From Myotis daubentonii (Eukaryota > Chordata > Mammalia > Chiroptera > Vespertilionidae): a stretch of DNA of 64,000 bases. The stretch covers positions 33,731,341 through 33,795,340 of the forward strand of contig NC_081844.1 in assembly GCF_963259705.1 (NCBI RefSeq), given 5' to 3'. Shown here in pieces: positions 1 to 13,900 of the stretch. Each line of letters begins with the position of its first letter. The stretch's first letter is position 1. Both the position numbers and the translations under genes were made by a program. Under the pieces are notes generated by a model that worked only from the letters and a program-made list of their open reading frames with translations, did no database searches and was not told the origin of the DNA.

Positions 1-56
1 CCTGAGAAATGTGAGTGGGCCAATGGGAGCCCCCCCACCTAGCACTCTGCACCAAC

Positions 57-1907
57 CTTGGTTAGATCCCGCAGCACCAACACGTCGCCCTGGGTGGCCC
101 CTTCAACCACCCGCTCCCGCTCCCGAGCCACATCCTCATCCTCCTTTCCCAGTGGAAGCAGTGGTCTCAGCTTGGGTCTAGGAACAGAGATATCAGTGGG
201 CCCAAAGCTGGACCCCAGCCCCTGCCACCCTTCCCTGGTCCCCACTGACTGTGGCAGGAGGCGGGTGCGGTGCTGCAGCAAAAGTGTAAAGAGGAGAAAG
301 AGGGGCCCCTGCACCGCCATGGCCAAGAGGTTCTTGCCAACCACCTCCCAGTGCAGGGGCGACTGGAACCGCCCATCTCCTGTGGGAAGAGGAAGGAGAG
401 ACTGGGTCCTTGGAGGGGCTTGGCTTCTGAGCCCCTTTTCATCTAAGTCACCTTCAGTTCTTAAGGGATCAGAAACTTGTTAGGCCACTCAACTGGGGTC
501 TAATTGTTATAGAAAACAATGATATCATCACCTCCCTTATTTAGGGCTTTAGACTTCTTGTGATATAACCCAAGATGGAATTAGCTTTTGTGACTGCTTT
601 TCTGAATATCTAACTTGAGCCAAACTTGGGGCCACCTCAGCCCTCCGGCTCTCTTCCTGGGGTCTGCTGTTTATCCTTACCCTGTATAACTGATTCTTGG
701 CTGACACTCCCCACCTGGAGGAAAGTTCTCACCTAAGAGCTCAAAGGCATCAGCCATGGCCTGATTCCTCACCATATCGATGAGCCCCCGACCCAAGCAG
801 AAGTGGGGGAAGATAAGGAAAACCTGTTTCAGGATCCGGCTCACATTCTGCAGTTTCTGCTCAGGGGCAGGAAGGAGGAGGTGGGTCAGAGGCCAAGGCC
901 CCAGCCCCACCCCAGCCTGAGGCCTAGCCTTGCAGAGTCCCACCTGATCAGAGAAGAGCTCAAGCACAAAGGTGGCCATGCTGCCATTGATGCCAATAAA
1001 TAGGTTGATGCAGGTGAGCACCACGTAGGCCGTGCTGGACACAGAGAAGAAGAAGGAGGCTGGATACATGAGTGGTGTGATCGACCAGCTGCAGGGAAAC
1101 AACAGGAGTTGCCTGGTAACCACACAGATGGGGGCTGAGTAGCCCTGAGAGGAATACATATCTTCCCTCCCATAGTCTGCATTGTAGACCTATATTAATA
1201 TGAGTTGGGACAAGATGAGCTTTTAAGGCCACTCTGACACACCACTGAATTAGATCTCACTTGGAGTTACCTCAGACCCCATATTCTTTCTTCTCCTTGG
1301 GAGCTACTGAAGAGTCCCATTTCCCTCAACAGTATTGGAGAAGGGGGTGTGGTCAGTAAGTACAGGCCCTGAGGGTCTGGGGGCCTCACCCATATAGTAT
1401 TAGCAATAGCAGGAGGGCAGGCAGGTTGGCAGGGGACACATATGCCTTCCGCTGAAAGGCCAGAAATATGAGCACCACGATGCATGCTGGCACCAAGTAG
1501 TTACACTGCATAGGAGACGGCAGTTACCCCATCAGTGTGCAGGGTTGGGAGCTGCCATCCTTAGCCCTGTAACCCACCCTAACCTCTCTGCATTCTTCTA
1601 GGTATCAGGACATGAAGTCCCACAATCCCCAAAACTTCACCCCAGCCATCCTGGACAAGTCCCTGCCCAGAGGGGCCAGAAGGGGAATAGCAGCAGCTGG
1701 GCCCCCACCCCTCTGGGGAGTCCCCGCACCATATCCCAGAGAAAGTTGCCAAGCCAGTAAAGAGTGGGGGATAGGCCCCCCATGAACTGCAGGTGTTTGG
1801 CTCGGGTGACACGCTCCTCAATGAGGACAAGGATGAAGCTGGCCGGGATGAAGGACATGGCGAAGACCACGCAGATGGAGACAAGCACGTCCACTGAGGA
1901 GGCCATC
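57..1907 (-). CDS. ABCA7: ABCA7 exons 34-39: second transmembrane cluster to the edge of NBD2
   Basis: Exons: 1730-1907, 1390-1505, 944-1088, 733-856, 250-379, 57-177. Segments include [112 protein letters not shown] and [21 protein letters not shown]. The last exon carries the charged [20 protein letters not shown] stretch and ends VLVLRDLTK, where NBD2 begins in the family. Bases 1-56 are intron. Confidence 0.94.
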
Positions 1908-4900
1908 CTGGGGGCAGAGGCACATGAGCTGCTCAGGGCAGAGCTGCATTCCACTGATGGAACCAAGATCCACAGGGCCGGTTCCAGCCATTTTGGGATG
2001 AGGGTGGCTGGGTCATTTGGCAGGGAGAGGTTTCACAAGTCTCCAGTAAGATAAAGGTTTATGTGATGAGTACACATGGGCCATTGGGGGAGACTTGAGC
2101 TCCCCCTGAACCCCTCCCATCACCCAAAATTAACAGGGAAACTGAGGCGGGAGAGAATATGCAGGGCAGAAAGACTCACAGGGTGGCCTTAGATAGCTGC
2201 TCCTTAGTGAGGTTCAGGGGGTGGTTGAGTGTGGTGATACTGTGAGCATGGCGGGTGGGGCCTGGTGGCAGGCGGGCACGTAGGAGTGCATTGTGGGCTC
2301 GGTTGACAAAGGCCACCATGGCATGCCAGCCCTTGTTGTTGAACCAGATCTAAGATGGGGTCAAGGCCGAGGGTTAAGGGTGACAAAGTCAGCCCTGCCC
2401 CCACGAGCCACCTGTCCACTACCCCCAGTTCCCACCTTGAGGCTGTGCTGAGCATCCAGGCCATGAGCCCATGCTATGAGGTTATTCAGGAAGCGGTCGA
2501 TGGCCCCACCAGGTTGGGGACTCAGCAGCACACGCAGCATCTCCAGTGAGCGCCCCACCTCACGCCCTGAGGGTAGGCCCACATCTGGGGCCCCCAAGGA
2601 GATGCCCCCGTACCTATGGGACATTGGGGGCAGGGAGGGGCAGCTGAGGGCCAGCAAGAATGGAATGGGAGAGCCCAGGAGTGGAACGACACAGGGAGTA
2701 GGAAGGGAACCCAAGGCAGAGGCCCCTCCTCACCTGACCTCATCCACCCATTTCTTAGTCTTCAGGCTGAGAGAGAGACAGACAAAAAGACAGAGATGTG
2801 AGTGAGACAGAGTGCAAGATGCTGGAGGATCTGGTGAGACAGCGAAAAGGGGGTTGGGCAGGGAGGGCACTCAAGCCCAGGCATCCACCCTGACCTCCCT
2901 GTGGACCAGACCACCTCCTTGACCTGAGGACCCACACAACAGCCAGGCACACCAAGTCCTCCTGCTGCTCACCCCTGGTGCACTAGGCGTGGGTAGGTCT
3001 TGACCAGAAAGTCAGACAGGTTCCGGCCCGTCAGGTTCTGCACAATTTCGCCCGAGTCAGTCAGAGCCTGAGGTGGTGGGGGGCCACCAGCTGCAGCTGG
3101 GCAGTTGGGCAGCAGGTGGCGGGTGCCAGCCTGGCTGCACTGGCAGGCAGGGGATGGAAACTCCGGGGTCCAGTTGCCACTGGCCAAGACCTCCGCCACT
3201 TCTGTGGGAATCTTGGGCACGGAGAACCAGCAGACGGTGGGCTGCATACACTTGGGGGGCCTGTGGAACGGGGCAGAACTGTGGGCATGCAGCTTCCAGG
3301 GGGTGGGCCAGAACATGGAGGCTCCCAGGTCCCAAGAAGGCATAGAGGGTGCCTGCTTGGGACCCGGGCACCCCTGAGCCCACTGGCCAGAGCCCAGATA
3401 GGGAAGCCAAGGCTAGAAAAGAGCTAGGTCCTGGCTGAGGAACTCACCTTTGGGAGCTGTTATGCAAGTAGGGATTCTCCAATCCTGCCTCCTCCAGCAG
3501 TGCCTCCAGCAGGCGGGCACCCTCGGGGCTCCCTGGAGCATCCTCACTGTGGGGGGTGCGGGGTCAGGGCTGCGTCCATGGGTCCCTGGTCCTCCCACCA
3601 CCAGCTCCCTCTTCTCTGCACCAACCTGAAGAAGGATACCTGGGCACCATACATGCTGGGACTGAGCTGCAGAGCTGGGTAGTACTGGAAAGGCGGCACG
3701 ATGAGGCTGAACATCAAAGCCAGGGCCACAAACAGGGCAGGCAGCAGGATCTGAAGGACCCGCATTAGCTGCCCTCCCCACCTACCCGCCAGTCTCACCA
3801 CACCTTTTCCTGCTCCCACTCTACAACCATCCGTGGCTCCCCAGTGCTTTCAATAAAGGCGTGCAGGGCAGGGGATATGCCTGGGGTTAGGCAGTTGAAT
3901 TAGGCCGAGTATCCTCCCTAGTTCCCATCCCCTTTCACCTGTGAGAACAGACCACGGCGGCTACGGGAGGCAAGCAGAAAGCGCTTGAGAAGCAGGGCTC
4001 GGAGCTGCTGGCAGGTCAGTGTCCAGCCCTGTACCCGGCCCACGATGTCCGGCCCAGAGACCTGCAGGGCCTGTGTCTCTGGGGCAGAGCCAGCTGTGGG
4101 GATGGGAGGGTCAAGTGTTCATGCTATGGGGACTGGGAGAGGCCAGGGTGCCACAGGGTCAGGGTGGGGCAACTCACCCAGGTCCCTATCTTCCAGGGCT
4201 GACTCCTCTGGCAGAATCCTGAGCCCCTGGGTCACCTTTGGTTGAGTAACGCCTAGACGGGGGTGTTGTCTGTGGCGACCATCTATGGGACCACCAGGGG
4301 ACCAGGTCAGGGGGCACAGATGAAGGGGTTCAGGAGTCAGAGATGGAGGTCAGGGTTATGCCTTGGGCCAGACTCAGCCAGGAATTGGGACTTGGTATAA
4401 AGTGAGGTCCAACTCTGGGCCAGTGTTAGGGGTCTAGGACAGAGACCTGCAGCCGCACCCTCTGGGTCTGTGTCCACAGCACAGGCTTCCACCACCTTCA
4501 GGAAGATCTGGGGAGACAGAATAGGGGGCTCAAAGCCTGAGGATCCACAGGAGGGAGCCAGGGACTCAATCCCCTCCAATCCTCAGTTTCTCCAAGGGAC
4601 TCCAAGTCTCCAGGCACCCACCAGGGCCCTGCCTCCTCCCTGGAGTCCTTGCTGTAGATAAGCAGACTCCTCCTCATTCCAGGCAGCCCTCCCCCAGCAG
4701 CCGCACCTCCTCGAGGCTGGTGTCGGAGATCCCATAGCCGGTCAGCCCCAGCTCCCCCAGTCGCTGGTCCAGCTCATGGAAGAGCTTGGCGAAGCTGCCA
4801 TCCAGGGCTCCCTCATAGGGCAGCACCAGCAGCAGCTCATGCGATAGGTCCTCGACCACCCGTGCCCCGGGCACCTGGTGCTGCACCACTGCCAGCAGGC

Positions 4901-7900
4901 GGGGTGTACCTGGGTGAGCAGGGGTGCGTATCAGGGGCCCTGGCTCCTGCCTCACCCCAGCCTCCCTGGGGAAGGGACTTGGGTGACTCACAAGGGACTG
5001 AGCCTGTGGACAGAGGTGGTCAGGGTTAAGCACCTGAGGGCAGGATTTGATCTGGGATCAGAGCTGGAGTGCACCCAAGGTCAGAGGTCAGAGGTAGGTT
5101 TCTGGGCTCAGCCCAGGGTCAGGGGTCCAGTCTGGGGTCATAAAGCCCTGTTGCCCTGAACCAAGCCACTGCCACCCACCAGCCCCTCCCTCTGGTTCTC
5201 CTACCCCAGGCCTCACCAGCCTTGCTGCCATGACTGCCCAGCTCCCTCTCCTGCCTGTCATCCACGCTGTCCTTCAAGTCAGTGTCACCCTGCAGGCAGA
5301 GGGGCACCAATTGACATGGCCTTTGGGGCTGGATAGAGCCATCAGGGGTTGGGGGTCGAAGGCCAGCCCCAGCCCTTACCTTTGTGCTGGTGGCCAGGGA
5401 CTGGGGACCCTTTGCCAGCCTCAGGTAGTAGCCAGATCCCAAGCGACGGCGCAGGAAGAGTGGGGAGCCACAGCAGCGTAGGCGGCCACCTGCCACCACT
5501 GCTATCCGGTCTCCCAGTAGCTCCGCCTCATCCAGGTGGTGGGTAGAAAGGATCAGTGTGCGACCTGGGCATAGGAACCCAACATACATGTATCATCAGG
5601 GCATCCGGTCTTTGCCTATGTTGTAGCCTCTGACAAGAATTGCCTGCCCGTGTGGCAAACTCCTACTCATCTCTCAAAACCCATCCCTGTCCGCCAGCAA
5701 GGCTCAGTGGTTGAGCGTCGACCTATGAACCAATGCCCGATCAGGGTACATGCTGGGTTGTGGGCTTGATCCCCAGTGTCGGGCATGTAGAAGGCAGCCG
5801 ATCAATGATCCTCTCTCATCATTGATGTTTCTATCTCTCTCATCCTCTCCCTCCTTCTCTCTAAAAGCATTAATAAAAACATTTAAAAACAAAACAAATA
5901 AACAAAAAAACTACATCCCTAACACTTCCTCCTGAGAAGCCTTTTCTCCTTGTCAGAAACCTTTTTTTAAAAAAATATATATTTTTATTGATTTCAGAGA
6001 AGAAGGGAGAGGGAGAGAGAGATTGAAACATCAATGATGAGAATCATTGATCAGCTGCCTGCGCACCCCTACTGAGGATCAAGCCCGAAACCCAGGCATG
6101 TGCCCTTGACCAGATTGAACCCGGGACCCTTCAGTCCTCAGGCCGATGCTCTATCCACTGAGCCAAAGCAGCCAGGGATTTTGTGAGAATTTTTATAAGC
6201 CTTTATTTGAGCCAAACTGAGGACATATGCCAGGGAGCTTGCCAGGGAACAAGGACTCAAATGTTCCTCTCCTGTTTTTTAGTCAAGCTAGTTTCCCAGT
6301 CGGCAGAGCCTTTGAAGATACCCAGTGAAAACTTCGCACCCTTGCCCTGGCCGGTTTGCTCAGTGGATAGAGTGTTGACCTGCGGACTGAAAGGTCCTAG
6401 GTTTGATTCTGGTCAAGGGCACATGCCCAGGTTGTGGGCTCGATCCCCAGTGGGAGGTGTGCAGGAGGAGCTGATCAATGACTCTCTCGTCATTGATGTT
6501 TCTACCTCTCTCTCCCTCTCCTTTCCTCTCTGGGGTCAATGAAAGTCTATTGAAAAACAAACAAACAAAACACTTTGCACCCTTACTTATCGCTGGGGCA
6601 GACAATGAAGAAAAATGCCACTAAAAAGAAACACACCAAAAAACAAACCAAAACAAAGAACAAACAAACCACTTCAAGCGGCAACCCGCAGAGAACAACC
6701 AGAAACCTTTTCTGGCCCCTCACGCAGAATCCAGGAGAACCTGTGCTGCCCCCAACTCTTACCTTCCCGGTATTTAAGCAGCAGCTCCCAAATGCTGCGA
6801 CGGGAAGCAGGGTCCACACCAGCTGTAGGCTCATCCAGGATAACGACTCGGGAGCCACCCACAAAAGCAATGGCCACTGACAGCTTTCGTTGCATCCCTC
6901 CTGGGCGGGGACAAGGGCCTGGATTTCAGCGCGACCCCGAGTCTTGAACAGGGCTGCCTCCCCTTCCCATGCCCCGTTCCTCACCCACCTTGACCTCAGC
7001 ACCTGGCTTACTCTGAGGGCCGCAGATCTCCTCTGGCTGCCTACTACCCTTGGCTAAAGTCCCAGCCCCCTCTCCAGCCTCATCTCCACCAACCAGGCTG
7101 GGCTCACCTGAGAGGTGGCGTGTCTGTGCGTGCCGCTTGGGGACAAGCCCTACATCCTGCAGCAGCAGGTCCTGCTCTGGGCCCACGGCAGCCGCACTCA
7201 GACCCTTCAACCGACCGTAGAACCAGATGTGCTCGTCCACGGTCAGCCTGCAGCCACAGGCAAAAACAGTGCCACCATAGCAGGCGGGGTCTCAGAGGAC
7301 ACCCAGCCCGCCCTCCGTTGTACCCCAGGCCTCTCAGGACTCACATGTCAAACAGCACATTGTACTGAGGGCAGACGCCCAGGTGGGGCCGGATGGCGGC
7401 CATGCCGGACTGGACGTTATGGCCCAGGACATAGGCGGAGCCAGCAGTGGGTGGAAAGAGGCCACTCAGGATGGACCTGGGGGTGCAGGGGTCTCAGAGC
7501 ATCTGTTCCTTCAGAAGTGGAAACTGAGGCCCCCAAAGAAGGGGCACCAGCATGTATGGAGCACTGTGGGGAGCCGGCACGGCCATGGCAGACTCAGCCC
7601 CAGGGCGCCTGATGTGCCATGCCAGCTCAGCCTGGTCCAGTGACCCTGAGTGGGGGGGTGAAAGGCTTAGAAAAGACAGACAAGAGAATGAAAGCTGGGT
7701 CTCGGTGGGACGCTGCTCCCTGATGAGGAGACAGCGCCAGCGCCCACAAGCCCACAAGCCGTGTCTTTATTTTATAGCAGATGCCACGAGGCAAAGTAGG
7801 GGCGTGATCAAGTTGTCTACAGCATTCTCGTGAGTTCCAACCTCACTTAACTACATGCACCCGAACTTATCACAAGGCACGTGGGGCCACGTGTTCAGAC

Positions 7901-10900
7901 CATAGGTTCAAGCTTATAACCACAGCCCTTGGCTATGATTGTGCTGGGAGGGCCCTGCCCTCCAGCTGGGACTTGCAGTGGCAATGAGAGGACCCTGTCC
8001 TTTCATTAGTCGGAGGCTTGAACCTGGCCAAAACACTGTAGCCACGCCCTATAGAGCACCTATTGCATGCCCAGGCCAAGGTGGGTTATATCTCTATTTT
8101 ATAGGAGGGAAATTGAGGATCAAAGAAAATACTTGTTACCTGCCCATCACGCACCCAAAGTGATCTGGGGGGATCACACTCCCAATGCAGAGACGGGAAC
8201 CTTCTGGCCCCAGATGCCTTTCACATTAACCAGATAAGCAAACAGTCGGGGGGGGGGGGGGGGGCGGAAGGGTGTGGCCACTCACATTGTAGTTGTCTTG
8301 CCAGCGCCGTTGGGGCCCAGGAAGGCGGTGATGTGGCTCTGGTAGAAGTCCAGGCTGAGCCCGTAGAGGGCCGGTGTTGGGTTGCCAGGAAAGCGCTTTT
8401 CTAGGCCCCGTATGGAGACGCCTGGAATCAGGCCGGACGGAGCCTCCTCCACCAGCTCTGGGGAAAGAGGGCAGTCAGCGGCGGGGCCCTTGGGCAGCCA
8501 TTAGAACCTGTCTGTATAGTCAGGGACCTGTCAGGCTCCAGTTTACGGGAGGTAGGGAAGCCACCAGGGATGCGGAGAGCTGAAGGTGTCCAGAGATGGG
8601 GATCTGACTGGGTTTTGGAGGGGCCTTAGGGTCCAGCTGGGGAAGCAGCTAGTAAGGCTTGTTTCCTCACCCTGTGGGTCCTGCCAGGCTGGGGGCAGGT
8701 CAGAACTCTTGGGGGGTCTAGGCCCAAACCAGTAGCTCCTCCGAAAGGGAAAGTTCCATGGTTCAGGGATCCCATACTGGCCTGGGGGAAGCAGTGCTCA
8801 GTTATATCCTTTGAGCCTCATTCCCCTGGAGGATTCCAGGCATTCAGGAAAGAAGGTGACTGGGAGACCCCGCCCGCCTTCCCCAGGCTGTCCTCAAATG
8901 CAGCCACCTGGGTGCATGTGTCAGGAAGCCCCACCCTCTCACCTGGGAGGCCCCATCCTGAGCAGACCCGCCCCTCCGCCCAGCCTCCCTGGTACCGGGG
9001 AACACAGTCAGGAGTCCCTACTCATAGAGTCCACCTGGGCACACAGTCTCCAGGTACCAAGTGGTGAGACCATAGAGCACGGCATCCAGCAGCAGAAGGC
9101 CCGAGACCTGGGCCAGGCTGAAGACATCAGCTGCAGGCCCAGTGCCCATGTTGTGCCACTGTGCGCCCTCGCCTTGCTCCTCCAGCAGCGCCAGGCTCTC
9201 ACAGCCAAAGCCAAAGGCCACCGGTGACAGAATGCTCTGCGGGTGGGGGCAGAGGCAGGTGGGTCAGAGAGCGAAGGCGGCGACCGTCCTGCGCCTCACC
9301 CCGGCCCAGCTCTCACCATGGCCACGCGGCCGCCCGCGGGCAGCTGGTCCCTCCAGGCCACGCACAGCACGTAGGGCAGATAGAGCACGAAGTACACGAG
9401 GCCCCCGCAGGCGGCTGCCAGGTTGGCCTGGGAGAAGAAGACGCTCAGCAAGCAGCTCTGGACCACCGTGGCCACGGCGAAGGCCGCCAGGAACAAGAAG
9501 AGTACGACCGGGTGGCTATAGGGGAGGATGTCCCCCAGCTGCAGGAGGCAGAGGGGACTCGGATGAGACCCAGGTTGGCCCAGGGGTCCGCACCCGCGCA
9601 GGGCTCCTCCTGCGGTTACCCTCCCCTGCGTGCACACCCCCACCCTGCAGCCAGGAAGACATGGCACCCCCACCTTGAGCACCATCACCAGCAGTGCCGT
9701 GCTGAGAAGGAAGGGCCCAAGGCAGCTGAGGAACCACCCCAGCCACAGCACAGCGCGGCCGAGCCCCATGGCGTGCATGGTATAGCGCAGCCGCGTCTCC
9801 TTCTCCCGCACCAGGGCCTTCACGGTCAGTGACACTGAGTAGATCCAGGACAGTGTCAGGAAGAGTGGCAGCGACCGGCCCAGCACACGCAGGAACCTGG
9901 AGCAGCAGGGGTGGAGGCTGGAGACCCTGGGCAGCCCCCGCCTGACACTATGGTTCCCGCCCCACGATCCTAAGGCATAGGCAGCTGTGAACATTTGTCC
10001 TCTCTTATCCTCGGGCCCTTCATTCAGCCTAAGGGTCCCAGCCGTCAGCACAGGCCACATTCTCTCTGTGCCAGGGGACCCCAGACCCTTAGGGGTCCCT
10101 GTTCCTTCCTCTACAGGTCTCTGGCGGTGGCCCACCTAAGCCTTGACTTCATGAATGTTCCAAATGGAGACCAGCTCCCACCTGAGACCTGGTATCTGCA
10201 GCTGGCGAATGAGTGGGGAGGAGGCACTCACCCGTCATCCACGTAGCACGGGTAGGGCATCTGCTGCAGGTAGAGGCTGGCACGGGGTGCATGGCCGCTG
10301 AGCACACGCACTGCTGCATGCTCCAGCAGGTCCTGCAGGTACACGAAGCCACCCCACACATAGCGCAGGTCTGTCAGGGGGTCAGCGTCCGGGCCAGGTT
10401 TCCAAAACCTGCAAGGAGCACAGTAGTTGGCTGCAGGGACTGGCTGGAAACACCACCCTCCACCCTGTGCCCATTTTACAAATTTAGTTCTGTCCACACC
10501 CACAGGCTCAACTACAGGCCTGGCCGGGCCTGCTACCCAATTGTCCCAACACCCACTCCCATGTACCACAGAAGCCAAGGCGTTAAGCCCAGCCATCAAC
10601 CCCTTTAGCAGGCCCATTACACAACCTAGGCCCCGCCAACCATGAACCCCCAATTGGTCTAAGGGAGTGGTTCTCAACCTTCTGGCCCTTTAAATACAGT
10701 TCCTCATGTTGTGACCCAACCATTAAATTATTTTCGTTGCTACTTCATAACTGTAATGTTGCTACTGTTATGAATCGTCATGTAAATATCTGATATGCAG
10801 GATGGTCTTAGGCGACCCCTGGGAAAGGGTCATTCGACCGCCAAAGGGGTCTTGACCCACAGTTTGAGAACCGCTGGACTAAAGAATCAATCAGACTCTG

Positions 10901-13900
10901 CCTGCCTGGTCTCTAATGGGTGATGGGGGATGAGTGATGGGCCGAATGCCCTGGCCTCATCCATCATGCTCTTGGTCCCACTCCAACACACGGCCACACT
11001 CCCACCTGTCCCTGATCTTATTGGTTTTGACGACATTGTCAATGTCCATGCGGATCTTGATGCGCACGTGGCCTGGGCCGCGGAGCAGCTCTTCATCCCG
11101 GGGATCGTTGGGGCCCAGGAAGACAACCCCTGCCCAGAAGCGGTGCTCGGCAAGCAGCTCCAGAGCCCGCTCCACCAGGGCTGCCTCCGAGGGTGCTGCC
11201 TCCAGCTTGTCCAGGCTCACGCACTGGAGAGGGTACAAGGCCTGGGTCAGAGGGGCCCTGGGTCTGTCCTGGACCTTGGGGCTGAGCCGGGCTTTCTCCC
11301 AGGGCAGGGCCCACCCCTCCAGCAGATCCCCCCACAGGACAGGCTAGCTCTCTCCATTCCCAAGTGGATGGCCTCTCACCTCCATAGCACGGCCCAGTAT
11401 GCCCACCAGAAGCTCCACATCTGCATAAGCTTCCTTCCAGCTGTAGCCACCGCTAGAGGGATCCAGAAAGGCTTGAAGAGCCTCCTCCTGGTGCAGGCCT
11501 CGGGGTCCTGGCTGCCTCTTTCCTTTGTTCTGAATTTGCAGGAGCCTCTGGGGAATGGCAAGGGAACGTGGCGGTCTGCATGGGGCACTCCTTGTCTTGT
11601 TACCCCTCTTCCCATCCCTGGGGCCTGTCCTCAACATGGAGGTCACATCGCACCTCCACACCCTTGCCCAGGAGGCCCTGACCTGCCTTTTGCCCTAATT
11701 CTCAGCAGGGGGTGATAAGACCGGGCAGGCTGTAGATAACTCTGCCACCCTCCGTTCTGGGCCCACCTGCAGCATGGCTATATTTGCACTGTCATTCAGG
11801 AAGTTGAAGAGCTGGGGTCCCAGCACCCCCCACACCTCCTGGAGATCCTTCAATACAGTCAGCTCCTGGAAGGTCCGGTTCACCTGGGGGAGGCAGGAGG
11901 CCAGATCAATGCCATGCTCACCCATTCACGACCCATCTTCTGACAGAGGATCCCTGTCCACTTCTTTCTCCTCCTCTTTGTTCCATCCTTCTCTCAGGCC
12001 TGGCCCTCATCCCCTGAGCTGAGGGAGGGACCAGGGACCCCACCCCCCCTAACCTGTGCCATGAGCTGCCGAGTGAAGGGCGTGTCAGGTGCAAACAGCA
12101 GTTTCCCCAGGACCAGTGGCTTCAGGCGCCTCCAGAGCAGCTGCATGTCCAGGATCCCCATCATCTCAGCACAGGCAGGGCCTGGTCAGAGGTGCCATGA
12201 GGCCATGCCCCCACACCCACACTCCACTTCCCAAACTGGGCAGCCAAGGTCAATCACTCACTCAGGCCATGGTCAGGTAGGGCTGGCTCCTGCATCACCA
12301 CCTCCTCCGGGTCACTGGCCTCATACCTGTTGAGGGAGGGCCTCCTAGGGACTCTAGGCCCCTTGTCCCCACAGAAGGCTTCTAACACTGCTTCCAGGGG
12401 GCCATCTGTCTGCCGGGGTCTCCGCAGTAGTGCCTGAAGCTCTGCCAGGCTGGGCAGCACCAGGAGCTGGAGAGAGGTCACCAGAGGGTGCTGGCAGTCC
12501 TCCCTCCAGCACAGTCCCACTGCCAATCCTTAACCGGGTCAGGACATCCCACCTGGAGCACCTTCTCCCTCTCTTTCTGCCCAAATTCCCCCCAAAAAAT
12601 CTTACTCAAGGTGAGTACCTAGGACTAACCCTGTCACCTCCCCATCTGGCAGCCTGCCCCTCTAGTTTCCTGCATGGGGTGGAGGATGAGGGGCCTCTTA
12701 CTTGCTGGGCCAAGTCCCCTGCTGCTTCCACAATGCTGCCCACTGACTCTTGGGCTTGGTCTAGCAGAGACCTCAGGGACTCCTGGGAAGAAAGATAACA
12801 GGGTGACAATGACCTTGTTTGAGGTCTCACCAAGAGGGCACTTTGCCAGGCAGTTTATACTACGGGTACAGACCCCATTTTATAAATGGGGAAACTGAGG
12901 CTCCAAGAGGCACTTGGACTTGCTCAAGGTCTCAAAGCCTAGAGTCCACTACCATGCCAGACACAGCCTGTCCAGGTTCCAGGGACAGACCAGACAAAAG
13001 CCCGGAGGCTGGAATCAACTGCCCTGGGAGTCACCCGGCCTGAATGGGGCAGTGCCAGGACTTCCTGAGAGCAGGGTCTCAGAGTCATTTCACCCAGCCC
13101 CACCTCACCCCTCGCAGCAGTGTTCCCAGCAGCTCAGTAGCCAGGGATGGTCTCTCCTGCAGCTGATCACTTGACTGGGGCCAGACTGTAGGAGGCACAC
13201 AGGAAGCACAGGGTTAGGCAATGTTTAGCCTGAAACATCGCCACCTGTGCCCATTTCACAGCCAGGCAGGTGGAGGCTCGAAGCTCAGCACCACCTACCA
13301 GAAGACCCTGGCCTCCCACTTGCTCCTAGTGCAGTCCTTAACTTGGGTATCAGCTTCCCCAGGCTGGCCAACATCCTGTGGACCCTGGGGCTCCCCAAAA
13401 TAGCACGGACATCTGCCAGGAGCCGGGAGACCCTGGGGACACAGAGAGGGCGGGAAGCAGGGGCTCAGTGGGCATCCCCGCACCCACCAGTGGCCTCCGG
13501 ACCCACAGCGCTTGCTCACAGGGAGTCATTAAAGTTGTTGAGGACACCTGGCTCCTCACTGGGCGTGTGCCGAGGGAAGCAGGTGTTGTTCAGGTTGCAG
13601 ATGAGACCCTGGAGCCAGGGCACGGTGCCTGCAGAGGGCAGCGGCTTGCTGGGGAAGTGGCCTGCGGGAATGCCAGGTGTTACGCGCCTTGTCAGAGTCT
13701 TCACCAGGATCCCACTCAGCCATTTATTGGGTCTGTGCTCTCTGGCATTTGCTCACTGGGGCCCCTGTGCATAGGGTGACTCCCTTGCCTCCCCCGCTAT
13801 GAAAGCACCTGGACCCTGGAGGGGGCTTACATTCATGCTGCTCCAATGGGGGGTGGGAAGAGCGGACGGCCACCAGGATAAAGAATAGGAAGAGAGGCCA

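Noticed and set aside
7477..8285. Orthologue of the human ABCA7 intron 18 VNTR
   Set aside because: The corresponding intron has a G17 run and MIR-like remnants but no tandem array of 25-bp-type units.
9296..10135. 279-codon minus-strand open frame
   Set aside because: It is ABCA7 exons 14-15 joined by open introns. Splice sites and family similarity define the real exons.
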